34,181 nt of DNA, taken from assembly GCA_031269245.1 (NCBI GenBank), contig JAISZL010000091.1, positions 1-34,181 on the forward strand, given 5' to 3'. Source of the stretch: Synergistaceae bacterium. Its GTDB lineage: Bacteria > Synergistota > Synergistia > Synergistales > Synergistaceae. This document shows, in pieces, positions 8,299-17,147 of the stretch (positions are counted from its first letter, which is position 1; each line of letters opens with the position of its first letter). Under the pieces are notes generated by a model, which worked only from the letters and a program-made list of their open reading frames with translations, was not told the DNA's origin and did not search any database. Both the position numbers and the translations under genes were made by a program.

Positions 8299-10983
8299 AT
8301 GTTCAAAGGCGTGCTCAAGGCCTTGGGGCTGGACCCCAACGATAGAATTGTCTCGAGGTACAGGAATACCGCATCCGACATAGGCCTTTTGGAGAAAGAG
8401 GTTCAGCGACTCTCGGACGAGGAACTTAAGAAGTCATCGGATCTTTTCAATGGCAGACTTGCGGAGGGGGAGTCGCTTGATGACATACTGCCGGAGGTTT
8501 TCGCCAGGGTGAGGGAGGTTTCGACCCGCACGCTGGGCCTGCGGCACTTTGACGAGCAGATAATAGGCGGCGTGGCGCTGCACGAGCGCAAGATAGCGGA
8601 GATGAAGACCGGCGAGGGAAAGACTCTCGTTGCGACGCTCGCTGTGGCTCTGAACGCCATGGATGGTTTGGGCGTGCACGTCATAACGGTCAACGACTAC
8701 CTGGCCCGCCGCGACGCCGAGTGGATGGGGCCGATATATGACGGCATAGGCCTCTCCGTCGGAGTGATCTCGCCCTTCATGGATCAAGCCGAAAGGGCTC
8801 TCGCCTACAGGGCGGACATAACATACGGGACGAACAGCGAGTTCGGCTTTGACTATCTGCGCGACAACATGGCGCACTCACTTGCGTCGCAGGTTCAGCG
8901 CGGGCACAACTTCTGCATCGTTGACGAGGTGGACTCCATCTTGATCGACGAAGCGAGAACCCCCCTCATCATATCCGGGCCGTCCGAGGACAACATAGAG
9001 CCGTACAAGCGGGCGGACTCCGTGGCTCGCTCCCTGCGCAAGGGGACGGATTACGAGATAGACGAGAAGGAACGCAACGTGGCCCTGACTGAGGAGGGGA
9101 TCGCGCACTGCGAGCGCCTCTTGAACCTGCCGGAGCTCTTCACCGATTACGCGAACACCGAGCTTGCCCACAAGATAACTCAGAGCCTCAAGGCCCATAA
9201 CCTCTTCCAGCGCGATATACACTACGTCGTGAAGGAGGGTGAGATAGTGATAGTAGACGAGTTCACGGGGCGCCTCATGATAGGCCGCCGCTACTCCGAG
9301 GGGTTGCACCAGGCCATAGAGGCGAAGGAGCGCGTTCAAATAGGCCGCGAAAATCAGACCTTGGCGACCATAACGCTTCAGAATTATTTCAGGATGTACA
9401 AAAAACTGTCGGGCATGACTGGCACTGCGCTGACCGAGGCCGAGGAGTTCAAGGAGATTTACGGGCTCGATGTGCTGACGATACCCACCCATCTTCCCAT
9501 GATAAGGGTAGACCACGCCGACGTAATATACCGCACGAAGCAGGAGAAGTTCGCGGCTGCGGCCGGCGAGGTCGAGGAAAGCCATAAGAGGGGCCAGCCA
9601 GTCCTGGTCGGCACGTCGTCGATAGAGAATTCGGAGAAGATGAGCCGGTTGCTCAAGGCAAAGCGGGTACCGCACAACGTGCTGAACGCCAAGGTGCACG
9701 ACAAGGAGGCCGCGATCGTGGCGCAGGCGGGCCGATACGGCGCCGTCACCGTGGCAACCAATATGGCCGGGCGAGGCACTGACATAGTGCTGGGAGGCAA
9801 CGCCGAGTTTATGGCGCGCGAGGAGTCGTCCAAGCGCGGCATGGAGCACGGGTCGCCGGAGTACGGTGCGTTGCTGGGGGGCTTCAAGGCGCAGTGCTCC
9901 GCCGAACACGAGCGCGTGGTCGAACTCGGTGGACTCAGGATAGTCGGGGTCGAGCGGCACGAATCGCGGAGGATAGACAACCAGTTGAGGGGCCGCTCCG
10001 GCAGACAGGGAGATCCCGGAGAGAGCCGCTTCTACGTGGCCTTGGAGGACGACCTGCTGAGACTGTTCGGCGGCGAGCGCGTCCAGAGCATAATGACCAA
10101 GCTGGGCATGGAGGAGGGGGAGTCGATAGAGCACTCCCTGCTCACTAAAACCATTGAGGGCGCGCAGAAGAAGGTCGAGGCGATGCACTTCGACATAAGA
10201 AAACAGCTCCTATCCTATGACAACGTCATGAATCAGCAGCGCGAGGCCGTCTACAAGGAGAGGGCGGCGATACTCGGCGATCCCGGCATTATAGAGCGCA
10301 CGCGCGGCATAATGGACGACACCCTTGCCTCTGTTGCGGAGGGCGCGTTCGCAAATTCCCAGGAGCCGGAGATCCACGCCGCGAAAACCCGCCTCAAGGC
10401 GCTCTTCTGGCCGGGGCTGGAGAGATGTATGGACGGCGTCGAGATGCAGGAGGATGTTCCAGCGGCTCTTGAGAAGATGCGCGCGGAATTGGGGGCGCGT
10501 TTCGAAAGAAAGGTAGTGGAGCTTGGAGAGGAGACAGCGTCCCGTCTATTTCGCTTCGTCCTTCTTCAGGTTCTGGACGCGAGCTGGAGGGAGCACCTTC
10601 TGAGCATGGACGAGATGCGCCGAGGCATTGGTTTGCGCGCCATAGGGCAGAAGGACCCTCTCCTCGAATATCAATTCGAGTCGTATAACCTCTTTCAGCA
10701 AACACTCCAGGGGGTGAGGGAGAAGGTCACGGAGTATGCGTTGAGGGTGGCCGTCGTGTCCAGGGATGGAGAGGTGTCGCAAAGGCGAGGGGCGCGCGAG
10801 GGGCGAGACATGCTGCTGCCGGGGTCTCGCGCCGCCTCTGGAGAGGACGCTGGTGAACGGCGCACGCAGCCGGTGCATCGCGGCCCGAAAATAGGAAGAA
10901 ACGACCCATGCCCATGCGGCAGCGGGAAGAAGTACAAGCACTGTTGCGGCAGGTCGGAAGGCTCGCCGCGGCAGGAGCGCTGA
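8299..10983 (+). CDS. secA: Preprotein translocase ATPase SecA
   Basis: SecA of 894 aa is the cytoplasmic motor that pushes unfolded preproteins through SecYEG. Visible parts include NBD1 with Walker A MKTGEGKT (about 101-108) and the DEVDSILIDEARTPLIISG segment (about 208-226). These are followed by the preprotein cross-linking region, NBD2 with TNMAGRGTDIVLGG and GLRIVGVERHESRRIDNQLRGR, the helical scaffold/wing region, and a C-terminal SEC-C zinc motif. In that motif CPCGSGKKYKHCC (about 870-882) binds SecB or ribosomes in relatives. The length is typical. The ATG at 8299 follows GGAGG at 8283-8287; an upstream ATG at 8288 is out of frame. SecA delivers the Sec-dependent substrates that the T2SS in this window would then carry across the outer membrane. 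Confidence 0.98.
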   Translation: MFKGVLKALGLDPNDRIVSRYRNTASDIGLLEKEVQRLSDEELKKSSDLFNGRLAEGESLDDILPEVFARVREVSTRTLGLRHFDEQIIGGVALHERKIAEMKTGEGKTLVATLAVALNAMDGLGVHVITVNDYLARRDAEWMGPIYDGIGLSVGVISPFMDQAERALAYRADITYGTNSEFGFDYLRDNMAHSLASQVQRGHNFCIVDEVDSILIDEARTPLIISGPSEDNIEPYKRADSVARSLRKGTDYEIDEKERNVALTEEGIAHCERLLNLPELFTDYANTELAHKITQSLKAHNLFQRDIHYVVKEGEIVIVDEFTGRLMIGRRYSEGLHQAIEAKERVQIGRENQTLATITLQNYFRMYKKLSGMTGTALTEAEEFKEIYGLDVLTIPTHLPMIRVDHADVIYRTKQEKFAAAAGEVEESHKRGQPVLVGTSSIENSEKMSRLLKAKRVPHNVLNAKVHDKEAAIVAQAGRYGAVTVATNMAGRGTDIVLGGNAEFMAREESSKRGMEHGSPEYGALLGGFKAQCSAEHERVVELGGLRIVGVERHESRRIDNQLRGRSGRQGDPGESRFYVALEDDLLRLFGGERVQSIMTKLGMEEGESIEHSLLTKTIEGAQKKVEAMHFDIRKQLLSYDNVMNQQREAVYKERAAILGDPGIIERTRGIMDDTLASVAEGAFANSQEPEIHAAKTRLKALFWPGLERCMDGVEMQEDVPAALEKMRAELGARFERKVVELGEETASRLFRFVLLQVLDASWREHLLSMDEMRRGIGLRAIGQKDPLLEYQFESYNLFQQTLQGVREKVTEYALRVAVVSRDGEVSQRRGAREGRDMLLPGSRAASGEDAGERRTQPVHRGPKIGRNDPCPCGSGKKYKHCCGRSEGSPRQER

Positions 10984-11026
10984 ATGTCGATGCGTCAAAA
11001 AAATAATTTTTCGGACGGAGGCCATC

Positions 11027-12874
11027 ATGGGACGAAGAGAGGCGGTCGCGCTTGTTATGTTGTCGCTCTGCTCTTTATTCATCTCTCCCCTTTACGCGTA
11101 CGCGGCGGGTAAAGCCGGTGATTGGGACATACCGGCGGAGATAAGGAGGCTCTACAGGGAAGCGCCCTCTCTGGCGGCTTTCCCGGGCGTCGGAGGGGTT
11201 GTGTGGATGGACTCCCGCGATTATTCCCTTGGCGCTGACGGCGCCAAGAACGTGGTTCATAAATACCTGCTGCTGATAGGAGATGCCTCGCCTGACGGGG
11301 TGATGTCCTATAGGATACCATTCCCTGAGGCGAGGGGGAGCGCCGTGAATGTAAAGGAGGCGTCCCTGCGCGATCCGTCCACGGGGGAACGCATCGCGGA
11401 CCTTGTGCGCGAGAGTTACGGCGGCGATGGGATCGAGGGCGAGACCGTGCTCTTCCCCCGCTCCGCCGCAGGCAAGGTGGCGGCGATAGAGACGTCGGTC
11501 TCCGTCCCCGGGAGGTACTACATGGACGACGCGCTGACGCTTGCCGGCGATCTCCCCGTTTGGGAGCAGCGGATAGCCGTGGAGATACCGGAGGGGATGA
11601 ATCTGTATTGGGAGGGCTTTGGCGTGATGGAGCCCGAACGGGAGAAGGGACTGGGCTCCGAGCGCGTAACCTGGACCGTGATGAATCAGCCAGTCTGGCG
11701 GAATTTGGGCGTGGTGGACGAAAGGCGCCCCGCCATGATATTCAGCCTTCAGCGCGGGCTGATGATCCATCTGAAAAATTTGAGGGATATGGAGATGTCT
11801 TTCCGCGCTCCACACCTGCCCTCGGCTGTATCCTCGTCCAAGGGCAATGTGAACAGGGCCGCCGCCAGCGTGGCGAAGCACATGTCCGCCAGGCTCATGG
11901 CCTTGGACGCGGGCGGGCGGAACAGAGTCAGGGAGAGCGGCTTCGTAACGCCTGACGGCCCGTGGACCGCCTGGGAGCAGGTGTTGATCGCCTCGAAGTG
12001 GATGGCGGCCATGGGTTTTGACGCGCGCCTCTTTTGGGTGCCCCAGCTGCCAGTGAGCTCCGAGGGGCCTACGTCGAGCTCTCTGTGGCGCGAGCCGGTT
12101 CTCAGGGTTGCCGATGGCAGGGGAGGCGAGATTTTTTTCAAATCGCCGATGGGGACCGATGCCAAGAAATTGCCTCCATCGCTATACGGAGCGACTGTCT
12201 ACAGGTCGAACGGAACCAGCTTGGAGAGAATGACGCTGCCCAGGGGCTCCGCGTCGGATCATCAGCTCTCACAGATGTGGAGGCTGTCGCTGGACGAGAT
12301 GGGGGTGGCCACAGGGACACTCGATCTCACCGCCACAGGTGCATGGCTCGACGCGTTCTCGTTGGGCGGGGAGCCCACGGCTGAGAGCGTTGGCCGCGCG
12401 TTGCTTGGCAATATGCGTTTCAACATGCCCGGTCTCAGCATTGAACCCGCGTCGCTGAAGACGCTCAGTTCCGGCTACAGGGTCAATTTCAGCGTCAGGG
12501 CCGCGTTGGGCATCGCCGCGGGGAACGACATGCTCTTCAGGATACCGGGGGGAGTGCCCGGTTGTTTCATGGACATACCCATTGACGGGACGAAATACTC
12601 CTTCAAGTTTCCTTTCGTGTTCGAGCAAAATTCCGTCATATCCACTCCAAAGAACTACAGGGTGCTTTCGCTTCCCGGCAAGATCCAGAACGGGGATTCG
12701 AAGGCCATGCTCGACGAATCGGTGACGCATTGGACGAAGAGGGGACAGGCTGAGGCCGTAAGCCGATGGACGGTGAGAGCTTCTGACATAGACGAATATC
12801 TGGCGGGGCGCGTGAGCCAGCAGGTGGATATCGTTGCAAGGTGGTCCGAGCTGACGGTGCCGCTGCGCAAATAA
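11027..12874 (+). CDS. Secreted DUF3857-like protein with a probably inactive transglutaminase fold
   Basis: This 615-aa protein starts with a clear signal peptide (hydrophobic about 7-26, then AYA before GKAGD). Residues about 60-240 have the alternating beta pattern and positions typical of DUF3857. The region about 300-400 (WEQVLIASKWMAAMGFDARLFWVPQ, then EPVLRVADGRGGEIFF) resembles the core of a transglutaminase-like domain. It lacks the CkD cysteine and the expected His/Asp, so an enzymatic role is doubtful. The rest is predicted beta-rich. The likely location is periplasm or cell surface. CGGAGG sits just before the ATG. It lies between secA and argS with short spacers (43 and 46 nt) and may be co-transcribed. 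The DUF3857 assignment is by pattern recognition and moderate. Confidence 0.6.
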   Translation: MGRREAVALVMLSLCSLFISPLYAYAAGKAGDWDIPAEIRRLYREAPSLAAFPGVGGVVWMDSRDYSLGADGAKNVVHKYLLLIGDASPDGVMSYRIPFPEARGSAVNVKEASLRDPSTGERIADLVRESYGGDGIEGETVLFPRSAAGKVAAIETSVSVPGRYYMDDALTLAGDLPVWEQRIAVEIPEGMNLYWEGFGVMEPEREKGLGSERVTWTVMNQPVWRNLGVVDERRPAMIFSLQRGLMIHLKNLRDMEMSFRAPHLPSAVSSSKGNVNRAAASVAKHMSARLMALDAGGRNRVRESGFVTPDGPWTAWEQVLIASKWMAAMGFDARLFWVPQLPVSSEGPTSSSLWREPVLRVADGRGGEIFFKSPMGTDAKKLPPSLYGATVYRSNGTSLERMTLPRGSASDHQLSQMWRLSLDEMGVATGTLDLTATGAWLDAFSLGGEPTAESVGRALLGNMRFNMPGLSIEPASLKTLSSGYRVNFSVRAALGIAAGNDMLFRIPGGVPGCFMDIPIDGTKYSFKFPFVFEQNSVISTPKNYRVLSLPGKIQNGDSKAMLDESVTHWTKRGQAEAVSRWTVRASDIDEYLAGRVSQQVDIVARWSELTVPLRK

Positions 12875-12920
12875 ACGCGTACGAACAAGATAATATGGAA
12901 TCTCGGAGGTCCTTATTGCT

Positions 12921-14597
12921 ATGGAGAACAAGAAAGATCAGTTAGCGCGAATAATCAAACGCGCCGTGGAAACGGCCGCCTCGGAGCGCGGGGTCACCCT
13001 GCCGGAAAATTTTTCTGTGCAGCTGGAGAGGCCGAAGCGGGCCGGGCAGGGCGATTGGGCGACGAGCACAGCGATGAGGTTGTCCAAGGTATTCTCAGTT
13101 TCTCCGATGGAGCTTGCTCTGGATATATCGAAAAAGGTCGAGCGTGGGGATCTGGTCGAGTCGATTGAGGCGGCGCACCCAGGTTTTATGAACTTCACGC
13201 TGACGAATAACTGGATCGCCGATACGGTCAAAAACGTACTCTCCAGCGGGGAGGACTACGGCCGCAACAGCTGCGGCGAGGGACGCAGGGTGCAGGTCGA
13301 ATTTGTCAGCGCCAACCCGACTGGCCCGATACATCTGGGGCACGGGAGAGGAGCGGCGGTTGGCGACGTGATGTCATCGATACTCGCGTTTTCCGGGTGG
13401 GAGGTGGAGCGGGAGTATTATATCAACGATGCCGGCTTGCAGATGGAAAACCTTGGGCGTTCGACGCAGTCGAGGTACTTCGCCCTATTGGGTCACGAGG
13501 ATATGGCGCCGTTCCCGGAGGACGGCTATCCCGGCGGCTACATCGACGACATAGCGCGTGACATCGTCCGCGAGCGAGGGGATGCCTTCATAACGCGCCC
13601 GCTCGACGAGACCGTGAGCTTCTTCAGGGATGAGACCTGCGAGCGTGTACTTGAGATGATACGCGCGGACCTCTCCGACTTTGGGGTGAATTTCGACGTG
13701 TGGTTCTCCGAGAGGTCGCTTTACGAAGACGACCTGGTGCAGAGGACGATAGAGCTCCTCAAGTCGCACGACTGCGCCTATGACAAGGACGGGGCCGTGT
13801 GGTTCAAGGCGACCGCGTTCGGGGACGACAAGGATCGCGTCATGATACGGAACAACGGGGTACCCACGTACTTCACCTCTGACACGGCATATCTGCTGAA
13901 TAAATACGAACGCAAGTTCGATTTTCTCATATATGTGTGGGGAGCTGACCATCACGGCTATGTCCCGAGGATACGCTCGGTGAACGAGGCGCTCGGCGCG
14001 TCGAATGACAGTCTCGAGTTCATGCTGATACAGTTCGTCAGCCTGCTCAGGAACGGTGTCCCTGTCTCCATGTCTAAACGCGCGGGCACTTTTGTCACCC
14101 TGCGTGACGTCATGGACGAGGTCGGGAGGGACGCCACCCGGTTTTCCTTCGTTAACAGGAAGTGCGACTCGCACCTCGATTTTGACCTCGAGGTAGCGAA
14201 ACAGACGTCGTCCGAGAACCCGGTGTATTATGTTCAATACGCTCATGCCAGAATTTGCAGCATACTGAGAGAGGCAGAGTCTCGCGGCGTATCCGTCCCG
14301 GATGTGTCCGACGCCGACCTCGGCATCATCGGCGAACCGTGCGAAACACGCTTGGTGAAGGAGATCTCTCGGTTCCCCGAGGAGGTTATGAAGGCCGCGC
14401 GGAACCTCGAACCGCACAGAATAGCCTTCTACGCCACGGAACTGGCCGAGGCGTTCCACTCGTTCTACAACACCGTCAAGGTGTTGGGCGAGAGCGGCGA
14501 GACGATGCGCGCGCGGCTCCTTCTCTCGGAGGCGTCCAGGATAACCATAGCCTGCGCCTTGAAACTGCTCGGCATAACCGCCCCCGAGAAGATGTAA
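12921..14597 (+). CDS. argS: Arginyl-tRNA synthetase
   Basis: This 558-aa class I synthetase charges tRNA-Arg with arginine. It has the N-terminal Add-1 domain (about 1-110), the HIGH-type motif HLGHGRG at about 138 within FVSANPTGPIHLGHGRGA, and the typical YYINDAGLQM. The KMSKS-type loop VSMSKRAGT is near 383, and the helical DALR anticodon domain (about 430-558, starting NPVYYVQYAHAR) completes it. Length is normal. The start ATG has GGAGG about 11 nt upstream. The stop is 1 nt from the next ATG, so argS and the DivIC-like gene are almost certainly co-translated. Confidence 0.97.
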   Translation: MENKKDQLARIIKRAVETAASERGVTLPENFSVQLERPKRAGQGDWATSTAMRLSKVFSVSPMELALDISKKVERGDLVESIEAAHPGFMNFTLTNNWIADTVKNVLSSGEDYGRNSCGEGRRVQVEFVSANPTGPIHLGHGRGAAVGDVMSSILAFSGWEVEREYYINDAGLQMENLGRSTQSRYFALLGHEDMAPFPEDGYPGGYIDDIARDIVRERGDAFITRPLDETVSFFRDETCERVLEMIRADLSDFGVNFDVWFSERSLYEDDLVQRTIELLKSHDCAYDKDGAVWFKATAFGDDKDRVMIRNNGVPTYFTSDTAYLLNKYERKFDFLIYVWGADHHGYVPRIRSVNEALGASNDSLEFMLIQFVSLLRNGVPVSMSKRAGTFVTLRDVMDEVGRDATRFSFVNRKCDSHLDFDLEVAKQTSSENPVYYVQYAHARICSILREAESRGVSVPDVSDADLGIIGEPCETRLVKEISRFPEEVMKAARNLEPHRIAFYATELAEAFHSFYNTVKVLGESGETMRARLLLSEASRITIACALKLLGITAPEKM

Positions 14598-14598
14598 G

Positions 14599-14898
14599 AT
14601 GCCAAAACTGCGATGGGTTCTGGTTTACGCGATAGCGGCCTTTATCCTTGCGGTCACGGTTGTCACGTTTTTCAAGGAGGCTGGCAGGATCAAGCGCCTC
14701 TCCGCTGTGCTGGAGAGCAGGATGGAGGAGCTAGTCGAGATCACGAGGAAGAATCAGGAGCTTCAGGAGAGGATAAGCTATTACGCCACTCCGTCCGGAA
14801 TAGCTTTCCTAGCGAGGGAGGAGTTCAACCTGGTGAAGTCGGGCGAGAAAATATATCGAATAGAAATAGTTTCAAGCGACATCTTGCATAAAGATTGA
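14599..14898 (+). CDS. Septum formation initiator family protein (DivIC/FtsB-like)
   Basis: This 99-aa bitopic membrane protein has a short cytoplasmic N-terminus and one transmembrane helix (about 6-25). A coiled coil follows (about 30-62, with RMEELVEITRKNQELQERI), then the conserved end YYATPSGIAFLAREEFNLVKSGEKIYRIE. That layout and the final motif are typical of FtsB/DivIC, which join FtsL and FtsQ/DivIB in the divisome. The ATG lies 1 nt after the argS stop. FtsB and DivIC cannot be separated by sequence alone, so no symbol is given. Confidence 0.88.
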   Translation: MPKLRWVLVYAIAAFILAVTVVTFFKEAGRIKRLSAVLESRMEELVEITRKNQELQERISYYATPSGIAFLAREEFNLVKSGEKIYRIEIVSSDILHKD

Positions 14899-14929
14899 CC
14901 AGGATATAAAATATAAAATTGTTATCCCT

Positions 14930-14969
14930 GCCTCTTAGCGATAAGAGGCCGCAGGAGCCGAAATGGCTC
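14930..14969 (+). promoter_or_regulatory. Structured leader of the rpsF operon (candidate S6:S18 autoregulatory site)
   Basis: Two hairpins precede rpsF. The first has an 8-bp stem (14930-14937 with 14942-14949) capped by a GCGA tetraloop of the stable GNRA type. The second pairs GAGCC (14955-14959) with GGCTC (14965-14969) around GAAAT, giving a CCGAAA sequence at the loop. Many bacteria control rpsF-ssb-rpsR through an S6:S18-binding leader containing a conserved CCG. The position and the CCG fit, but a full match to that motif was not established. A weak promoter (TTGACC at 14895-14900) lies upstream, with no good -10. Confidence 0.45.
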
Positions 14970-14997
14970 AAAAGACCAGGGGGAGGAGGTGAGGTAC

Positions 14998-15282
14998 GTG
15001 CGGCTTTACGAATTGACAGTCATCTTCGTCGCCGAATTGGAGGACCACAAAGCGGCGGCCGAGGAAATAGCGGATGTCGTGCGCGGATTGGGCGGCGAGG
15101 TGGACCGTATTGATCTATGGGGCAAAAGGCGTTTCGCTTACTCGATTAAGAAACAGCAAGAGGGTTTCTACGCGCTCATCACCATGAAAATGGCGCCGGA
15201 TCAGATCAAGGAGCTCGACAGGGTTCTCAGTCTGCGCGACTTGGTACTGCGCCATCTGGTTGTAACAGTGGACTCTGAATAG
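14998..15282 (+). CDS. rpsF: 30S ribosomal protein S6
   Basis: Small-subunit protein S6 (94 aa), which pairs with S18 on the 16S rRNA central domain platform. It starts MRLYELTVIF and contains the typical GGEVDRIDLWGKRRFAYSIK core and a LRDLVLRHLVV end. I chose the GTG at 14998. The sequence AGGAGGTGA (14984-14992) is a long perfect Shine-Dalgarno 5 nt before it, whereas the GTG at 14989 lies inside that Shine-Dalgarno. The choice removes the extra residues MRY and restores the usual M-R-x-Y-E-L start. First gene of the conserved rpsF-ssb-rpsR operon. Confidence 0.95.
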   Translation: MRLYELTVIFVAELEDHKAAAEEIADVVRGLGGEVDRIDLWGKRRFAYSIKKQQEGFYALITMKMAPDQIKELDRVLSLRDLVLRHLVVTVDSE

Positions 15283-15292
15283 GAGCTGAGGC

Positions 15293-15844
15293 ATGTCTAG
15301 AGGATTCAACAGAGTGATCCTGATGGGCAATCTCGCGCGCGATCCCGACATCAGGCATACGCCGAGCAAACAGAAGGTGGCGAGGATAACCGTTGCGATA
15401 GGGCGCCAGTGGAAGAACAAGCTTACGGGGGAGCTCCAGTCGCAGACTGATTTTATTCCCGTAGTAGCTTGGTCGTTTCTGGCTGACATATGTGACAGGT
15501 ACCTGCGCAAGGGGAAACCAGTTCTGGTGGAAGGGCGCATGCAGGTTCGCGAGTACGAGGATCCGAGGGGCGGAGGCCGCAAATGGGCAACGGAGGTAGT
15601 GGCGGAAAACCTGACGCTCTTGCCGTCCGGACGCAGGGACGATGAGTCGTATGGCGACATTCCAGCTCCGAGGCCTCAGCATCAGTCTCCGGAGAGAGCC
15701 TCTCATGACGTGCCGGTGTCTTCCGGCAGCGGAGACGTCGGGAGTCTTCGGGACGAGATAGATTTCGAGGAGGACTTCCCTCTGGATTTCTCTGATCTCG
15801 GCGATTCGTCGGATGGGAGCCATGATGTCGAGGTTCCGTTCTAG
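15293..15844 (+). CDS. ssb: Single-stranded DNA-binding protein
   Basis: SSB of 183 aa. The N-terminal OB-fold (about 1-110; [19 protein letters not shown], then FIPVVAW, then [14 protein letters not shown]) coats single-stranded DNA in replication, repair and recombination. A disordered, acidic linker follows. The C-terminal tip is DVEVPF, close to but not identical with the usual DDDIPF tail that recruits partner proteins; the final PF and acidic context are kept. AGGAG precedes the ATG, and only 10 nt separate it from rpsF. Confidence 0.96.
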   Translation: MSRGFNRVILMGNLARDPDIRHTPSKQKVARITVAIGRQWKNKLTGELQSQTDFIPVVAWSFLADICDRYLRKGKPVLVEGRMQVREYEDPRGGGRKWATEVVAENLTLLPSGRRDDESYGDIPAPRPQHQSPERASHDVPVSSGSGDVGSLRDEIDFEEDFPLDFSDLGDSSDGSHDVEVPF

Positions 15845-15879
15845 GTTTTTTTGAACAATACTGGGGAGTTGAAATTAAG

Positions 15880-16116
15880 ATGGACAATCAATTCAGGAAG
15901 CGTCGCAAGCGTCGCCCAAAAGTATGTCACTACTGCGTCGATAAGGTCACGCGCGTTGACTACAAGGAATCGGAGAAACTGCGCAGGTATATAACGGACA
16001 GGGGCAAGATCGTTCCCAGAAGGGTCACTGGAACCTGCGCGAAACACCAGAGACAGCTTACCCTGGCTATCAAGAGGGCGCGTTTCCTGGCCCTTCTGCC
16101 TTTCACTTCCGATTAA
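15880..16116 (+). CDS. rpsR: 30S ribosomal protein S18
   Basis: This 78-aa S18 assembles with S6. The core [18 protein letters not shown] and [16 protein letters not shown] is canonical. It is the cysteine-containing (zinc-binding C+) form, with CHYC near residue 16 and TCAKH near residue 53. The basic N-terminus (RKRRKRR) is typical. It is third gene of the rpsF operon and is followed within 21 nt by a strong terminator. Confidence 0.97.
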   Translation: MDNQFRKRRKRRPKVCHYCVDKVTRVDYKESEKLRRYITDRGKIVPRRVTGTCAKHQRQLTLAIKRARFLALLPFTSD

Positions 16117-16136
16117 GCGAAACGTAAAACGCAGAG

Positions 16137-16162
16137 GGGAGGGCTATCGCTCTCCCTTTTTT
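16137..16162 (+). terminator. Rho-independent terminator after rpsR
   Basis: GGGAGGGC (16137-16144) pairs with GCTCTCCC (16149-16156), 8 bp with one G-U, around a TATC loop and followed by six T residues (16157-16162). It ends the rpsF-ssb-rpsR transcript and separates it from the DUF2232 gene, which starts 31 nt later with no obvious promoter of its own. Confidence 0.88.
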
Positions 16163-16193
16163 AATTTTTATCCGCTCATGCCGGAGGACTGAA

Positions 16194-17147
16194 ATGTATC
16201 GCTCATCTATTACGAGAGACTGGTTGATATGCACCGCGATGAGCATTATGCTGTTTGCGCTCGGATTGAAGGCTCCTGCCTTGGCGTTGCCATTGATGTT
16301 GATCTATCCTTTCCCGTCGGCGTCTCTATCATATGAAAGGGGCTTGGTGCCGTCCGCGCTGAGTGCGGTATTCGCTTCGACGGCGATGGTCCTATTTCTG
16401 CCGCCGGTTTTCTCATTGATTTATTTCATCATGTTCGGCTTGTCCGGCGTCATAATAGGGACCTTGGCCCGAAGGATCCGCGCGTCGGCGGAACTCCTTC
16501 TCGCAGCCGTTGTCGCGGCTCTGGCGTGCAAGCTACTGTCCGCGTTCGTCGTCTTCGCGGCGTCCGGCGTCAATCTCATGGCCCCCGACGCGGCGGAGAT
16601 CGAGAAGGCGATTTTATCGTTGGTCGAGTCGGGGGCATTTGCCCTCTCAGGCATGGATGCGGAGCGGATGCGCTCTGAAATATCGTCGATCGTCAGCTAT
16701 ATAATTCTCCTGATACCGTTCAACATGATACTCTTCTCATCGGTCGAGGCATTGATCTGCCTCTTCCTCGCTTCGCACGCGCACAGCAGGCGCGGCGGCG
16801 GCGGTTTTTTTTCGCTGCCGCCGTTCGGGTCGTGGCGTTTCCCCAAAAACATCCTGCTGGCGCTGGTCGTCGGATTCTTATGCGCGAGCGCGCCCGAAGA
16901 GGGGCGCTATTACGTGTTCCATCAGGTTGGGATCAACCTGAATGCCTTGACGAGGACGCTCTTTATCTTGCAGGGCCTCTCAATGGCTTGTTTTTTTATG
17001 GAGCGCAGGGGTTTTCCTAAATTTCTAAGAGCTGTTATGATAGCGCTGGCGCCGTTGGTGTCTATTTTAGGGGATATCTGCGCTGTCTTCGGGTTGCTGG
17101 ATATTATATTTGATTTCAGAAAGAGAGCGAGGGGACTCGAGAAGTGA
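16194..17147 (+). CDS. DUF2232 (YybS-like) polytopic membrane protein
   Basis: This 317-aa inner-membrane protein has about eight hydrophobic segments spread over its length and a basic C-terminal tail (FDFRKRARGLEK). Its make-up and neighbours fit the DUF2232/YybS family, which in Bacillus lies just before rplI and dnaC (the DnaB helicase) near rpsF-ssb-rpsR. The usual neighbour yybT/gdpP, a c-di-AMP phosphodiesterase, is absent here. Function is unknown; a transport role has been suggested from fold similarity. GGAGG lies 7 nt before the ATG. The stop overlaps the GTG of rplI (GTGA), so the two are translationally coupled. Confidence 0.78.
   Translation: MYRSSITRDWLICTAMSIMLFALGLKAPALALPLMLIYPFPSASLSYERGLVPSALSAVFASTAMVLFLPPVFSLIYFIMFGLSGVIIGTLARRIRASAELLLAAVVAALACKLLSAFVVFAASGVNLMAPDAAEIEKAILSLVESGAFALSGMDAERMRSEISSIVSYIILLIPFNMILFSSVEALICLFLASHAHSRRGGGGFFSLPPFGSWRFPKNILLALVVGFLCASAPEEGRYYVFHQVGINLNALTRTLFILQGLSMACFFMERRGFPKFLRAVMIALAPLVSILGDICAVFGLLDIIFDFRKRARGLEK

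Noticed and set aside
14989-14997. Upstream GTG start for rpsF
   Set aside because: It lies within the AGGAGGTGA Shine-Dalgarno; the GTG at 14998 gives proper spacing and the family N-terminus.
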